Below, piece after piece: positions 48,610 to 56,919 of a stretch of DNA of 64,000 bases. The position numbers and the translations under genes are program-made. Source of the stretch: Nakamurella sp. A5-74 (GTDB lineage Bacteria; Actinomycetota; Actinomycetes; Mycobacteriales; Nakamurellaceae). Location: the NCBI RefSeq assembly GCF_040438885.1, contig NZ_CP159218.1:4030001-4094000 (forward strand). The letters run 5' to 3'. A model generated the notes under the pieces. The model saw only the letters and a list, made by a program, of their open reading frames with translations. It had not been told where the DNA came from and did no database searches. How positions within the stretch are numbered: position 1 is the first letter of the stretch; each line of letters opens with the position of its first letter.

Positions 48610-48910
48610 ATGGACCGAGCGACGCTGATCCATGTCGAGCTCTCCGACGCGGAGCGACAGATGTTGATCGCCGCGCTACTTCGGTGGGGTGGTCCGGCGG
48701 CACCGACCGAATCGCCCAGCACAGCCATGGGTTTCCACGGGTTGCCCACGTTCGGGCAGGAGTTCGCGTGACTGGGTTCAGCTCTTGGAGCCCCACGCTC
48801 CGCTGGCCTCCGGTGGCCGGCGGCGCCTGGTGCTGGCAGCGGAGATCGTCTTCGTCAGCGACGTGGTGGGCGCCGGCGTCGAGTCTGGTCGATCGCCTCC
48901 ATCGTGTTGA
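48610..48910 (+). pseudogene. Decayed small gene with two frameshifts
   Basis: From ATG 48610 (GAGG upstream) a 53-residue frame runs to a stop at 48769, with LSDAERQMLIAALLRWGGPA and AMGF typical of a small actinobacterial family I recall. The family continuation DWVQLLEPHAPLAS and LAAEIVFVSDVVGAGVE appears in the next frame from 48770. After GVE a third frame gives WSIASIVLSATALTSLALFA, a membrane helix, to a stop at 48981. Read together these suggest one gene broken twice. The first 53 residues could still be translated. Confidence 0.6.
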
Positions 48911-49476
48911 GCGCGACCGCTCTCACCAGCCTCGCGCTCTTCGCCTACGGACTCGTGCGGTGGCTGATTCCCCGCCGGTGAGACCCGGGCCGGGCATCTG
49001 GTCAGGCGCGCCGGCAGGTCAGTACCAGGGCTGTCCCACGCATCACTCGGGAAGTCGTCGACCGGGCCGATGAGTACCTCCACCGGGACCTCGAGGTCCC
49101 CGGCGATCTTGCCGCTGAACGAGCGGGCCCTTGCGTAGCCGAAGGTGGACAGATGAGACCCGACCGCGTTCCGCCCCTTCAGGACCGCCAGGATTCCGGG
49201 ATACTGCCGTTCGAGGGCGACCTGCTTCTCCCACCTGCGCCACGCGGCCAGGACGTCGTCCCGACTGGGCGACGGCGCGATCTCCCACAGCCCCAGCAGA
49301 CCCTCCGTGATCTCGATGTCGTCCCGCCCTCGGAGCAGCAACTCCTGCACGACGACGCGGATCTCGGTCAGCGCGTCCGGGCCTTCCTGCAACAACGTGC
49401 GCCACAAGCCCCGGACCTCGTCGACCGCCGCCACCAACGCATCATCCGGAGCGTCCTTGCCCGGCGCCGGCGACAT
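48778..49476 (-). CDS. Uncharacterised protein
   Basis: 232 residues from ATG 49476. Helical N-terminal half (VVVQELLLRGRDDIEITEGL, WRRWEKQVALERQYPGILAV). The final ~70 residues are low-complexity and run antisense through the decayed gene, so the original stop may have been lost. No family recognised. Mycobacteria have mshA in the comparable place; this is not mshA. Confidence 0.55.
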   Translation of the reverse strand: MSPAPGKDAPDDALVAAVDEVRGLWRTLLQEGPDALTEIRVVVQELLLRGRDDIEITEGLLGLWEIAPSPSRDDVLAAWRRWEKQVALERQYPGILAVLKGRNAVGSHLSTFGYARARSFSGKIAGDLEVPVEVLIGPVDDFPSDAWDSPGTDLPARLTRCPARVSPAGNQPPHESVGEEREAGESGRAQHDGGDRPDSTPAPTTSLTKTISAASTRRRRPPEASGAWGSKS

Positions 49477-49562
49477 CACTCAGCCCGCGCTGTAGCGCTG
49501 GTCGGCTTGCGGGTCGTACAGCGGATCAGTTCTCGCGTGGAGTCGGGCCACTCTCGTCCGGA

Positions 49563-50867
49563 TCACAGCGCCGACAGCGTCTGCCACTCGTCCCAGCTGT
49601 AGCCCCAGTCGTAGATGTAGTCCTTCGCGCTGATCTGGACGCTGGTGCCGCTCACCTCGACCGGGTCGCCGTAGATGACCGTGTCGTAGAGCTCCTTGGC
49701 GTCCACCCCGCCCAGGTTGATGCAACCGTGCGAGACGTTCTGCACGCCCAGCAGCCCCGCCTGCTCCACCTTCTCGTTCTCGTGGATGAACTCGCCGTTG
49801 TTGTTGATGCGGATCGCCCAGCGCTCGAGCAGGTTGCAGTAGCCGTACGCGGGGTTGCACATCTTGAACGTCGGATAGGTCTTCTGGACGATGTGGATAC
49901 CGCTGACCGTCGTCCGGCCGGGGACGGACTCCTTGCCGTAGGAGGCCTTGTAGTTGCGGAAGACGGCGCCGTCCTTCATCACCACGAGACGCATCGTGGA
50001 CACCTCCGCCCTCATGATCAGCGACCGACCGATGGTGAAGTTGCGCACGAGGTCCTCACGGCCCCAACCGTTTCCGTAGTTGACCCCGGAGAGGTTCGCA
50101 GTCAGCTTCACCTTGGTGTTCGCCGGCCAGTAGTCCTTCGTCCGGTAGTGCGCCTGGGAGCACACGCCCTCGCCCGCTGAGAACTCCTCGTCGGCGAGCC
50201 ACCCCCAGCTGCCGGGGATGTCCTTCTTGTCGGTGGTCACCTCGAGCGCCTTCTGGGCTGCCGCCTTGTCCTGGACGGCCGGGCAGAACGTCACCGAGAT
50301 CGGGGCACCGACGCCCACCGTGCCACCTTCGGGGATCTGCACGGCGGTCCGGACGGTGTCTGCAGGATTGACCGTGGAGAGCTTGCCGCCGATCTTCTTC
50401 GTGGTCCCGTCCGGCGCCGTGGCCGTCCCGGCGAAGTTGTAGGTCAGGCCGTAGGCGAGGCGGTCCTTCACGGTGAAGATGGTCTTGTCGGCGGAAACCT
50501 CACCGGCGACGGGAGTGCCGTCGCTGGCTTCGACCTTCATCGCGCTGATCGTGCCGGAGAAGACGGTGACGCTGATCGGATCGTTGGGGCCGATGTCCTT
50601 CTTGCCGAACTCCGGGTTGGAGATCACCTGGATCTGCGCGGCGAGCCCGGGTCCCTTCGAGGTGGGCTGCGCGCTGCCGACCGTGGAGGGTGCGTCACTC
50701 GACGGTTGGGCGACGCCACCGCCGACGGCACTGCTCGGCTGGCCCGGGGTGACGGTGGTCCGGACGACAACCACCTCCTCGTGGGCGCACGCCGTCAGCA
50801 GCAGGGCGGCCAGCGGCACGAGGGCGATCAGACGGGTGCGACGGCGCAGCGCTGGCAGCAAGCTCAT
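49563..50867 (-). CDS. L,D-transpeptidase lipoprotein
   Basis: 434 residues. Lipoprotein signal ends LLLTAC. Two Ig-like domains (~75-280) precede a YkuD catalytic domain with HENEKVEQAGLLG and the active-site motif SHGCINLG (~381-388, Cys nucleophile). C-terminal tail rich in Trp/Tyr. It makes 3-3 cross-links in peptidoglycan and is the usual target of carbapenems. LprQ/LdtMt5 (Rv0483) is the mycobacterial equivalent, next to murB there as well. Confidence 0.95.
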   Translation of the reverse strand: MSLLPALRRRTRLIALVPLAALLLTACAHEEVVVVRTTVTPGQPSSAVGGGVAQPSSDAPSTVGSAQPTSKGPGLAAQIQVISNPEFGKKDIGPNDPISVTVFSGTISAMKVEASDGTPVAGEVSADKTIFTVKDRLAYGLTYNFAGTATAPDGTTKKIGGKLSTVNPADTVRTAVQIPEGGTVGVGAPISVTFCPAVQDKAAAQKALEVTTDKKDIPGSWGWLADEEFSAGEGVCSQAHYRTKDYWPANTKVKLTANLSGVNYGNGWGREDLVRNFTIGRSLIMRAEVSTMRLVVMKDGAVFRNYKASYGKESVPGRTTVSGIHIVQKTYPTFKMCNPAYGYCNLLERWAIRINNNGEFIHENEKVEQAGLLGVQNVSHGCINLGGVDAKELYDTVIYGDPVEVSGTSVQISAKDYIYDWGYSWDEWQTLSAL

Positions 50868-50930
50868 CCCGACGACGATACCGGGGGTTCATGAGAGCTC
50901 CCGGGAGTGGATCGGTGCAGGTCCGCGAGC

Positions 50931-51992
50931 TCAGTCGAGCGAGACGCCGATCATCACCGGCTCCGGCTCGAGCCGGATGCCGAAGCGCTGCAGCACGCCG
51001 TCACGGATCTCCCGGGCCAGCGTCACCAGGTCGGCCGTCGATGCGCCACCGCGATTGGTGAGCGCCAGGGTGTGCTTCGACGACACGGCCACCCGCGCTC
51101 CCGGACCGGGATGGCCTTTGTGGAAGCCGGCGTGTTCGATCAGCCAGGCGGCGGACAGCTTGGTCAATTCACCCGCCGACGAAGTACCTGCCGGGAACGC
51201 GGGGAACCCCGTGCCGCCCGTGGCCTCCTCGACCCTCCCGCGCAGTGCCTGCAGTGCGGACGCGTCGATGATCGGGTTGGTGAAGAACGACCCTGCGCTG
51301 CGGGTGTCGGGATCGGTCGGATCCAGCACCATGCCCTTGCTGCGGCGCAGTGCGAGGACCGCGTCCCGCACGGCGGTGGGCGGTGCACACTCCCCGGCGT
51401 GCACTCCGAGGGTCCTGGCCAGCTCGGCATAGCGGACGATGGTGGCGGTACGGGTCAGCCGGAACGTCACGTCGATCACCACTGCACGGTCCGTGCCCCG
51501 CAGCACCGAACTGCGATATCCCAGCTGCAGGTCGGCCGGCGTCATCGTGACCAGCTCGCCGCTCGAGCGGTCGAGCACCGTCACCCGATCCAGGATCTCC
51601 GCGATCTCCAGGCCGTAGGCGCCCACGTTCTGAACCGGGGTCGCGCCCATGGAGCCCGGGATCCCGGACAGCGGCGCGAGTTCGGCGTAGCCGTCGGCAG
51701 TGAGCTCGGCGACGACTGCATCCCAGTCGAGGCCGGCCCCGAACGTGATCAGATCCGATCCGTCGGGACCGGCAGCCACCCGGCGGTCGATGCCTTCGAT
51801 GCCGATCCTGATGACGGGCCCCGCGATCCCGGCGTCCGCGACGACCAGGTTCGAACCGCCACCGATCACCAGTGCGCCGGGCTCCGCGGTGCCGTCCCGG
51901 ACCTCGTCCACGGTGGACGCGACCGCGAACCGCGGGGCCGGGCCACCCAGACCGAGGGTGGTCAGCTGGGCCAACGTGACGGCAGGATGCAC
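50931..51992 (-). CDS. murB: UDP-N-acetylenolpyruvoylglucosamine reductase
   Basis: 353 residues from GTG 51992. FAD-binding ALVIGGGSNLVVAD, SGIPGSMGATPVQNVGAYG, YRSSVLRG, catalytic Ser in SAGSFFTNPI and Glu near the C-terminus. Makes UDP-MurNAc for peptidoglycan. Followed on the same strand by the L,D-transpeptidase. Confidence 0.96.
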   Translation of the reverse strand: MHPAVTLAQLTTLGLGGPAPRFAVASTVDEVRDGTAEPGALVIGGGSNLVVADAGIAGPVIRIGIEGIDRRVAAGPDGSDLITFGAGLDWDAVVAELTADGYAELAPLSGIPGSMGATPVQNVGAYGLEIAEILDRVTVLDRSSGELVTMTPADLQLGYRSSVLRGTDRAVVIDVTFRLTRTATIVRYAELARTLGVHAGECAPPTAVRDAVLALRRSKGMVLDPTDPDTRSAGSFFTNPIIDASALQALRGRVEEATGGTGFPAFPAGTSSAGELTKLSAAWLIEHAGFHKGHPGPGARVAVSSKHTLALTNRGGASTADLVTLAREIRDGVLQRFGIRLEPEPVMIGVSLD

Positions 51993-52088
51993 GGCGACAC
52001 CATAGCGTCAGCGCTCAAGTTACCGCCCAGTAGCATGAGGGCGACCAGATGCGAGAACGTCAGCCGCAGCCGTCCACCGAGGAGACCG

Positions 52089-52580
52089 ATGTCCACCGCT
52101 CTGCACGTCGTCCAGCACTACCCCGCTGCACCGTCCGCCGTGATGGCGAAGTTCGCCGACCGTGCGTTCCTGGACGGCCGGCTGCAGGCCGCCGGCGGGC
52201 TGGAGCCGTCGGTCAACGAGCTCTCCGGATCCCCCGCCGAAGGTCTGATTCTCTCGATGCAGCAGTCGATCCCGGCGTCAGCGCTGCCATCGATGGTCGC
52301 CTCGTTGATTCCCGGCGACCCGGTCACGATCCGCACCGAGAAGTGGCGCGCCGAGGGCGCCGGGTTCCTTGCCGACTTCGACGTCGTGATCAAGGGTGCG
52401 CCGGCGAGCCTGAAGGGCACCATGACGCTCTCTCCTGCCGGGACGGGGAGCACCCTCACGGTCGACGGCTCCGCCAGCGTCCCGATCCCGCTGTTCGGCG
52501 GCAAGATCGAGAGCGTCATCGTCGAGCAGGTCGAGCAGCTGCTGGTGGCCGAGGAGAAGTACACCGCCGCCGCCCTCTGA
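52089..52580 (+). CDS. DUF2505 protein
   Basis: 163 residues from ATG 52089 with GAGGAG upstream; longer in-frame starts run antisense to murB. SRPBCC-like beta/alpha fold: LHVVQHYPAAPSAVMAKFAD, RTEKWRAEGAGFLADFDVVI, and a C-terminal helix VIVEQVEQLLVAEEKY. Widespread in actinobacteria, function unknown; in mycobacteria also near murB. Confidence 0.88.
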   Translation: MSTALHVVQHYPAAPSAVMAKFADRAFLDGRLQAAGGLEPSVNELSGSPAEGLILSMQQSIPASALPSMVASLIPGDPVTIRTEKWRAEGAGFLADFDVVIKGAPASLKGTMTLSPAGTGSTLTVDGSASVPIPLFGGKIESVIVEQVEQLLVAEEKYTAAAL

Positions 52581-52639
52581 TCTGGTCGATGATCTGTCGG
52601 TGTCACGTCTCGTTCGCTCCTCTCGCTCGACCACCGGGG

Positions 52640-52744
52640 CCGCGGCGGAGGGCGACGCGCAGCCCTCTGCAGCGCCAGACGCGCCGGTGAGCCTGCGAAC
52701 CGGCGCGTCCAGCGAAGCCTGCGCAGCGGCGCCCTCCGCCGCGG
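52640..52744. repeat. 105-bp nested hairpin element, copy B
   Basis: Outer arms CCGCGGCGGAGGGCG (52640-52654) and its exact complement (52730-52744) pair over 15 bp. The inner arms ACGCGCCGGT (52679-52688) and ACCGGCGCGT (52699-52708) pair over 10 bp. Between them lie the reverse complements of the two cores in copy A (7228-7296). Copy B has an extra inner palindrome of about 35 bp. It fills the 279-bp gap between DUF2505 and PAC2; nothing else is seen there. Confidence 0.8.
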
Positions 52745-52859
52745 TCACGGGTCAGGCCTTTCCGCTGTGCGCTGATCGAGCGGGTGGGGGAATCCGGGGC
52801 GGCGGCCGTACGTTGGGGTGGGAGTACCTGAGATGCAACCCCTTGAAGGAGACTGCCCG

Positions 52860-53780
52860 GTGACACACCGCCCCGACGAGCTGTACGTGCTCGACGAACA
52901 GGCCGCTGAGGGCCTGCACGAGCCCGTGCTGCTGGTCGCGCTGGACGGTTACGTGGACGCCGGCAACGGCGTCGCACTGGCCATCCGTCACCTGCTCGGC
53001 AGTGGCGATCCGGACGGGCGCCCCGAACCTGCGGGCGACGTGGTCGCGACGTTCGACGTCGATGCACTGCTCGACTACCGCTCGCGGCGTCCCCCGCTGG
53101 TCTATGTCGACGGCGCGTTCACCTCCTACGCCCGGCCGCAGCTGCTGGTGCGCCGGATCCGCGACCGCGCCGGCACCGACTACCTGGTGCTCACCGGCCC
53201 GGAACCGGACCTGCACTGGGAGCGTTTCTGTGCCGATGTGGCAGACCTGGTGCAGAAGCTCGGCGTCCGCTTGACGGTCAACCTGCTCGCGATCCCGATG
53301 GCCGTTCCGCACACCCGCCCGGCCGGGATGTCCCGCCACAGCTCACGCCCGGGTCTCGTCGAGAGCAACGAGGCCTGGATGGGCACGATCAGCGTGCCCG
53401 GCCATGTGAGCGGACTGCTCGAATACCGCTTCGGCGAGCTCGGCCTGCCGGCCATCGGACTGGCTGCGCACGTCCCGCACTACCTTGCCCGCAGCGACCA
53501 TCCGGTCACCGCCCAGCGGCTGCTGCAGGCACTCCAGGAGACGACCGGGTTGGCTCTGGAGGCCGATGAACTGAACAGTGCGATCGGTCAGTTCGATGCC
53601 CAGCTCGCGGTGGAGCTCTCCGGCAACGAGGAGGTGGCGCAGGTGGTCACGGCCCTGGAGCAGCAGTACGACGCCTTCATCTCCGCCAACGGTCGGAGCC
53701 TGCTTGCCCCGTCGGAGGCGATGCCCACCGCCGACGAACTCGCGGCCCAGGTCGAGAAGTTCCTCGCCGACCAGGAGTGA
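52860..53780 (+). CDS. PAC2 family protein
   Basis: 306 residues from GTG 52860 with AAGGAG upstream. PAC2 (proteasome assembly chaperone 2-like) fold: PVLLVALDGYVDAGNGVALA, LVYVDGAFTSYARPQ, YLVLTGPEPDLHWERF, VNLLAIPMAVPHTRPAG. Actinobacteria have proteasomes, but a direct link of this family to them is unproven. Confidence 0.9.
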   Translation: MTHRPDELYVLDEQAAEGLHEPVLLVALDGYVDAGNGVALAIRHLLGSGDPDGRPEPAGDVVATFDVDALLDYRSRRPPLVYVDGAFTSYARPQLLVRRIRDRAGTDYLVLTGPEPDLHWERFCADVADLVQKLGVRLTVNLLAIPMAVPHTRPAGMSRHSSRPGLVESNEAWMGTISVPGHVSGLLEYRFGELGLPAIGLAAHVPHYLARSDHPVTAQRLLQALQETTGLALEADELNSAIGQFDAQLAVELSGNEEVAQVVTALEQQYDAFISANGRSLLAPSEAMPTADELAAQVEKFLADQE

Positions 53781-53830
53781 GCCGAGCCGGACGGTCCGGG
53801 AGCGCCTGTCGCGCGCAGTAGTCTGCGTGC

Positions 53831-55108
53831 GTGGCCAAGGAGACCCCGGTCCGGATCGCTCTGCCGGAACGCGAGCACGGACCGCTGCGCGCGATCCTCC
53901 TCCGGATCGTGGTGGCCCTGCTGTGCATCGTGGCGACGGCGATGATCGTCTACTTCGAGCGCGACGGATACCGCGATCTCGACCGCAGGGTCGACAGCCT
54001 GCTCGACGCGTTCTACTACGCGACCGTCACCCTCTCCACCACGGGCTACGGCGACATCACTCCGGATTCGCCCGCGGCGCGGCTGACCAACATCATCGTC
54101 ATCACCCCGCTGCGGTTCCTGTTCCTCATCGTGCTGGTCGGCACGACCATCGAGGTGCTCACCGAACGCAGTCGCCAACAGTTCCGCTATGCCCGCTGGA
54201 GGAGACGCGTGAAGAAGCACACGGTGGTGATCGGGTACGGGATGAAGGGTCGCTCAGCGGTGAAGGCGCTGCTCGACCAGGGCGCCAAGGCCGAGTCGAT
54301 CGTGGTCGTCGACCAGAACGGCACCATGGTCAAGGCCGCCACCGGTGACGGCTGTGTCGGCGTCGTCGGTGACGCCCGTCGCGAGGAGGTGCTGCGCCAG
54401 GCTTCGGTCGCCACCGCGGAACGGGTCATCGTGGCCGCGGATCGCGACGACACCAGCGTGCTGGTGACCCTCACCGCGCGGCGCCTCTCACCGCGCGCGA
54501 CCATCGTCGCGGCCGCCAAGGAGGAACAGAACATCGGCGTGCTGCGCCAGGGTGGCGCGGACGTGGTGATCCCCACCGCTGAGTCCGCCGGCCGCCTCCT
54601 CGGACTGTCGACGATCGCGCCGCACGCCGGCGAGGTACTGGAGGATCTGCTGGAACCTGTTGCCGGACTGCAGATCTCGGAGCGGGATGTGCGTCCCGAG
54701 GACGTCGGTCTGGCACCAGCGCGACTCACCGCACAGGGCGAGATCGTGCTCACGGTGATCCGTCGCGGGGTCGCGCACCGCTTCGATTCGGGCGGTGTCA
54801 AGGTGTTCCAGCCGGGTGACCGGATCGTCGTCATCCGAGCGACCGATGCCGCCCGGGCGCAGCAGGCTGCCGACGCGGAGCGTCAGGAGCAGGGGCGGCG
54901 CGGTCGCCGGGACCGGAGCGCTCCGCGGGGCGTCGAGCCGCGGCGTGGACCGTCCCGCTATCGCGGCGACGACTCCGACGAGCCCGACGCGCAGGACGAG
55001 TCCGGGCTGGCCGATCCGGACGGCGAGTACGAGAGTGAGGCCACCGAACCCGACGGTCGGGCGGCCCGGCGCAGTCGCCGCGCGTCGCCCAGGGACGATG
55101 AGGGATGA
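53831..55108 (+). CDS. Potassium channel with RCK (TrkA-N) domain
   Basis: 425 residues from GTG 53831. First membrane helix ~22-40, selectivity filter TLSTTGYGD (~67-75), second helix ~88-108, then a TrkA-N domain beginning VVIGYGMKGRSAVKALL (NAD-type GxGxxG variant) and a TrkA-C region. The last ~85 residues are acidic and disordered. Resembles Kch/MthK channels. Its stop overlaps the next start (ATGA). Confidence 0.93.
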   Translation: MAKETPVRIALPEREHGPLRAILLRIVVALLCIVATAMIVYFERDGYRDLDRRVDSLLDAFYYATVTLSTTGYGDITPDSPAARLTNIIVITPLRFLFLIVLVGTTIEVLTERSRQQFRYARWRRRVKKHTVVIGYGMKGRSAVKALLDQGAKAESIVVVDQNGTMVKAATGDGCVGVVGDARREEVLRQASVATAERVIVAADRDDTSVLVTLTARRLSPRATIVAAAKEEQNIGVLRQGGADVVIPTAESAGRLLGLSTIAPHAGEVLEDLLEPVAGLQISERDVRPEDVGLAPARLTAQGEIVLTVIRRGVAHRFDSGGVKVFQPGDRIVVIRATDAARAQQAADAERQEQGRRGRRDRSAPRGVEPRRGPSRYRGDDSDEPDAQDESGLADPDGEYESEATEPDGRAARRSRRASPRDDEG

Positions 55109-55797
55109 ACGACTTGGTTCTGGCCGAACGGGTGCGGCACCTGTCGGTCAAGGACGACCCGGCAGCGACCCTGCGATCGATCACCCAATTGGCCGTCGAG
55201 TCGACCGTCTGTGACCACGCGAGCGTCACCCTGATCGAGGCCGGCGGCGCCCTCTTCTCCGCCGCTGCCACCGACGAGCACGCCGAACGCGCCGATGCCC
55301 TGCAGTACGAGCTGCAGGAGGGCCCGTGCCTGACTGCCGCCGAGCGCGGCGAGCTGTACGTCATCCGCGACATGGACGACGATCCGCGGTGGCCGCGCTG
55401 GTCGCCGGCGGTGAAGGCTCAGATCGGGATCAACAGCGTACTGTCGTTGCACCTGTTCACTGCGGACCGCGCGCTGGGGGCGCTCAACCTCTACAACGAC
55501 GAGCAGCGCGGCTGGTCGGAGGAGGAACTGGTGGCCTGCCGGGTGGTGGCGGCCCATGCCTCGGTCGCGCTGGCAAGACTCCGTCACGAGGAGGATCTAT
55601 GGCGGGCCGTCGATGCCCGCCACCTGATCGGGATGGCCCAGGGAATCCTGATGGAGCGCCACGCGATCAACCCGGAACAGTCGTTCTCGGTGCTGCGCAG
55701 GTACTCCCAGCACAACAACACCAAGCTGGCTATCGTCGCCCGACAGGTGGTCGACCGCGGCGAACTCCCCCACGCGCAACTTCCGCCCGCGAGCTGA
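55105..55797 (+). CDS. GAF-ANTAR regulator
   Basis: 230 residues. GAF domain ~18-155 (YELQEGPCLTAAERGELYVI, ALGALNLYNDEQRGW) and ANTAR RNA-binding domain ~163-222 (HLIGMAQGILMERHAINPEQ, SFSVLRRYSQHNNTKL). ANTAR proteins act on paired terminator hairpins in mRNA. Convergent with a sigma factor gene; coupled to the potassium channel. Confidence 0.93.
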   Translation: MNDLVLAERVRHLSVKDDPAATLRSITQLAVESTVCDHASVTLIEAGGALFSAAATDEHAERADALQYELQEGPCLTAAERGELYVIRDMDDDPRWPRWSPAVKAQIGINSVLSLHLFTADRALGALNLYNDEQRGWSEEELVACRVVAAHASVALARLRHEEDLWRAVDARHLIGMAQGILMERHAINPEQSFSVLRRYSQHNNTKLAIVARQVVDRGELPHAQLPPAS

Positions 55798-55806
55798 GAC
55801 CCGGAC

Positions 55807-56661
55807 TCAACCCGACTCGGTCCACTCCTCCCGGAGCTTCCTGGTGACATCGCGCAGGATGCGCGAGACCTGCATCTGACTGACGCCGATGGCATCACCG
55901 ATCTTCGCCTGCGACAACCCGCGGAAGTACCGCAGCTCCAGCACCTTTCGATCGCGCTCGCCCAGCGAGTCCAGCATCTGGGCGACGTCGAGTCGGGACT
56001 CGACCCGCTCCAGTTCGATGTCTTCCCCGGCCAGGAACCGGTCGATGGCACCGTTGTCGGATGCCGGATCCTCCAGCGAGGTGAAACGGGCTGACTGACG
56101 GACCTGCTTGGCCTCCCGCACGGTCGCGACATCAGTGCCCATCGCAGTGGCGAGTTCGGCGTCTGCGGGTTCCCGGCCACCGACCTGGCGAAGATCGTGC
56201 TCGGCCTGGGACAGCGCGGCACGAGCCTCCTGGAGACGGCGGGGCGGCCGTACGGTCCACCAGCGATCGCGGAAGAACCGTTTGATCTCGCCGCTGATCG
56301 TCGGCACCGCGTACTGCAGGAAATCCTCGGACAGACCCGGCTTCCAGCGGTGCACGGCTTTCATCAGACCCAGCGCCGCAATCTGCTCCAGGTCGACCAG
56401 GTCGACACCCCGATTGCGATACCGCGAGGCGATCGAGCGCGCCACGGGCATCGTGAGCTCGGCGACCCGCTGCTTGATCCGGTCGGCGGCATCCTCGTCG
56501 CATCCGTCCAGATCGGCCAGCAGCACCCGCACCTGATCAGCGCGGGCGTCACGTGCCGTCTGCCGGGCGTCCTGAACGGGGTCGAGCTCCGCGACGGAAC
56601 CGGAGAAGGGAGTGGTCACGTCGCCACCGGAAGGGTCACGGATGGCTTCAGCAAGAGTCAT
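55807..56661 (-). CDS. RNA polymerase sigma factor, SigB/SigF/SigG type
   Basis: 284 residues from ATG 56661 with GAGGAG upstream. Sigma region 2 (LVDLEQIAALGLMKAVHRWK, YAVPTISGEIKRFFRD), region 3 (RRLQEARAAL) and region 4 (LELRYFRGLSQAKIGDAIGV, SQMQVSRILRDVTRKLREEW). Usually controlled by anti-sigma and anti-anti-sigma partners, which are not adjacent here. A stress or development sigma is inferred. Confidence 0.94.
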   Translation of the reverse strand: MTLAEAIRDPSGGDVTTPFSGSVAELDPVQDARQTARDARADQVRVLLADLDGCDEDAADRIKQRVAELTMPVARSIASRYRNRGVDLVDLEQIAALGLMKAVHRWKPGLSEDFLQYAVPTISGEIKRFFRDRWWTVRPPRRLQEARAALSQAEHDLRQVGGREPADAELATAMGTDVATVREAKQVRQSARFTSLEDPASDNGAIDRFLAGEDIELERVESRLDVAQMLDSLGERDRKVLELRYFRGLSQAKIGDAIGVSQMQVSRILRDVTRKLREEWTESG

Positions 56662-56738
56662 GCGTCTCCTCAGGAGAAACACCTACACGCAGAGGGCCCG
56701 CTGTTAGACCTCCTCGAGGACATCACAGGATCGGCGAA

Positions 56739-56751
56739 GATACAACGTATC
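56739..56751. promoter_or_regulatory. Inverted repeat GATAC-AAC-GTATC upstream of the sigma factor
   Basis: Perfect 5-bp arms, 78 bases before the sigma gene start. A second palindrome TCCTCGAGGA is at 56711-56720. Either may be an operator. No SigF-type promoter with correct spacing was found. Confidence 0.3.
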
Positions 56752-56850
56752 CAGCCGTTTGATCTGGGTATGTTCACCTGCGGCTGCCACGGGCCCAGCC
56801 CCCACCTGCACCGATGACGTGTCACCAGATTGTGCTGAGAGCGCAACAAC

Positions 56851-56875
56851 GCCCCGACCGGAGACCGATCGGGGC
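56851..56875 (-). terminator. Terminator hairpin after the nuclease gene
   Basis: GCCCCGACCGG and CCGATCGGGGC pair over 11 positions with one mismatch and a 3-base loop. On the minus strand it is followed by GTTGTTGC. It lies 45 bases beyond the stop of the giant nuclease gene. Confidence 0.65.
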
Positions 56876-56919
56876 GCTGTCCAGGACGACCACCGGATCT
56901 CAGACCCGGTGTGCTGCTG

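Noticed and set aside
56750-56800. SigF-type promoter (GTTT and GGGTAT) near the sigma gene
   Set aside because: Both hexamers occur on the plus strand but only 5 bases apart and pointing away from the gene.
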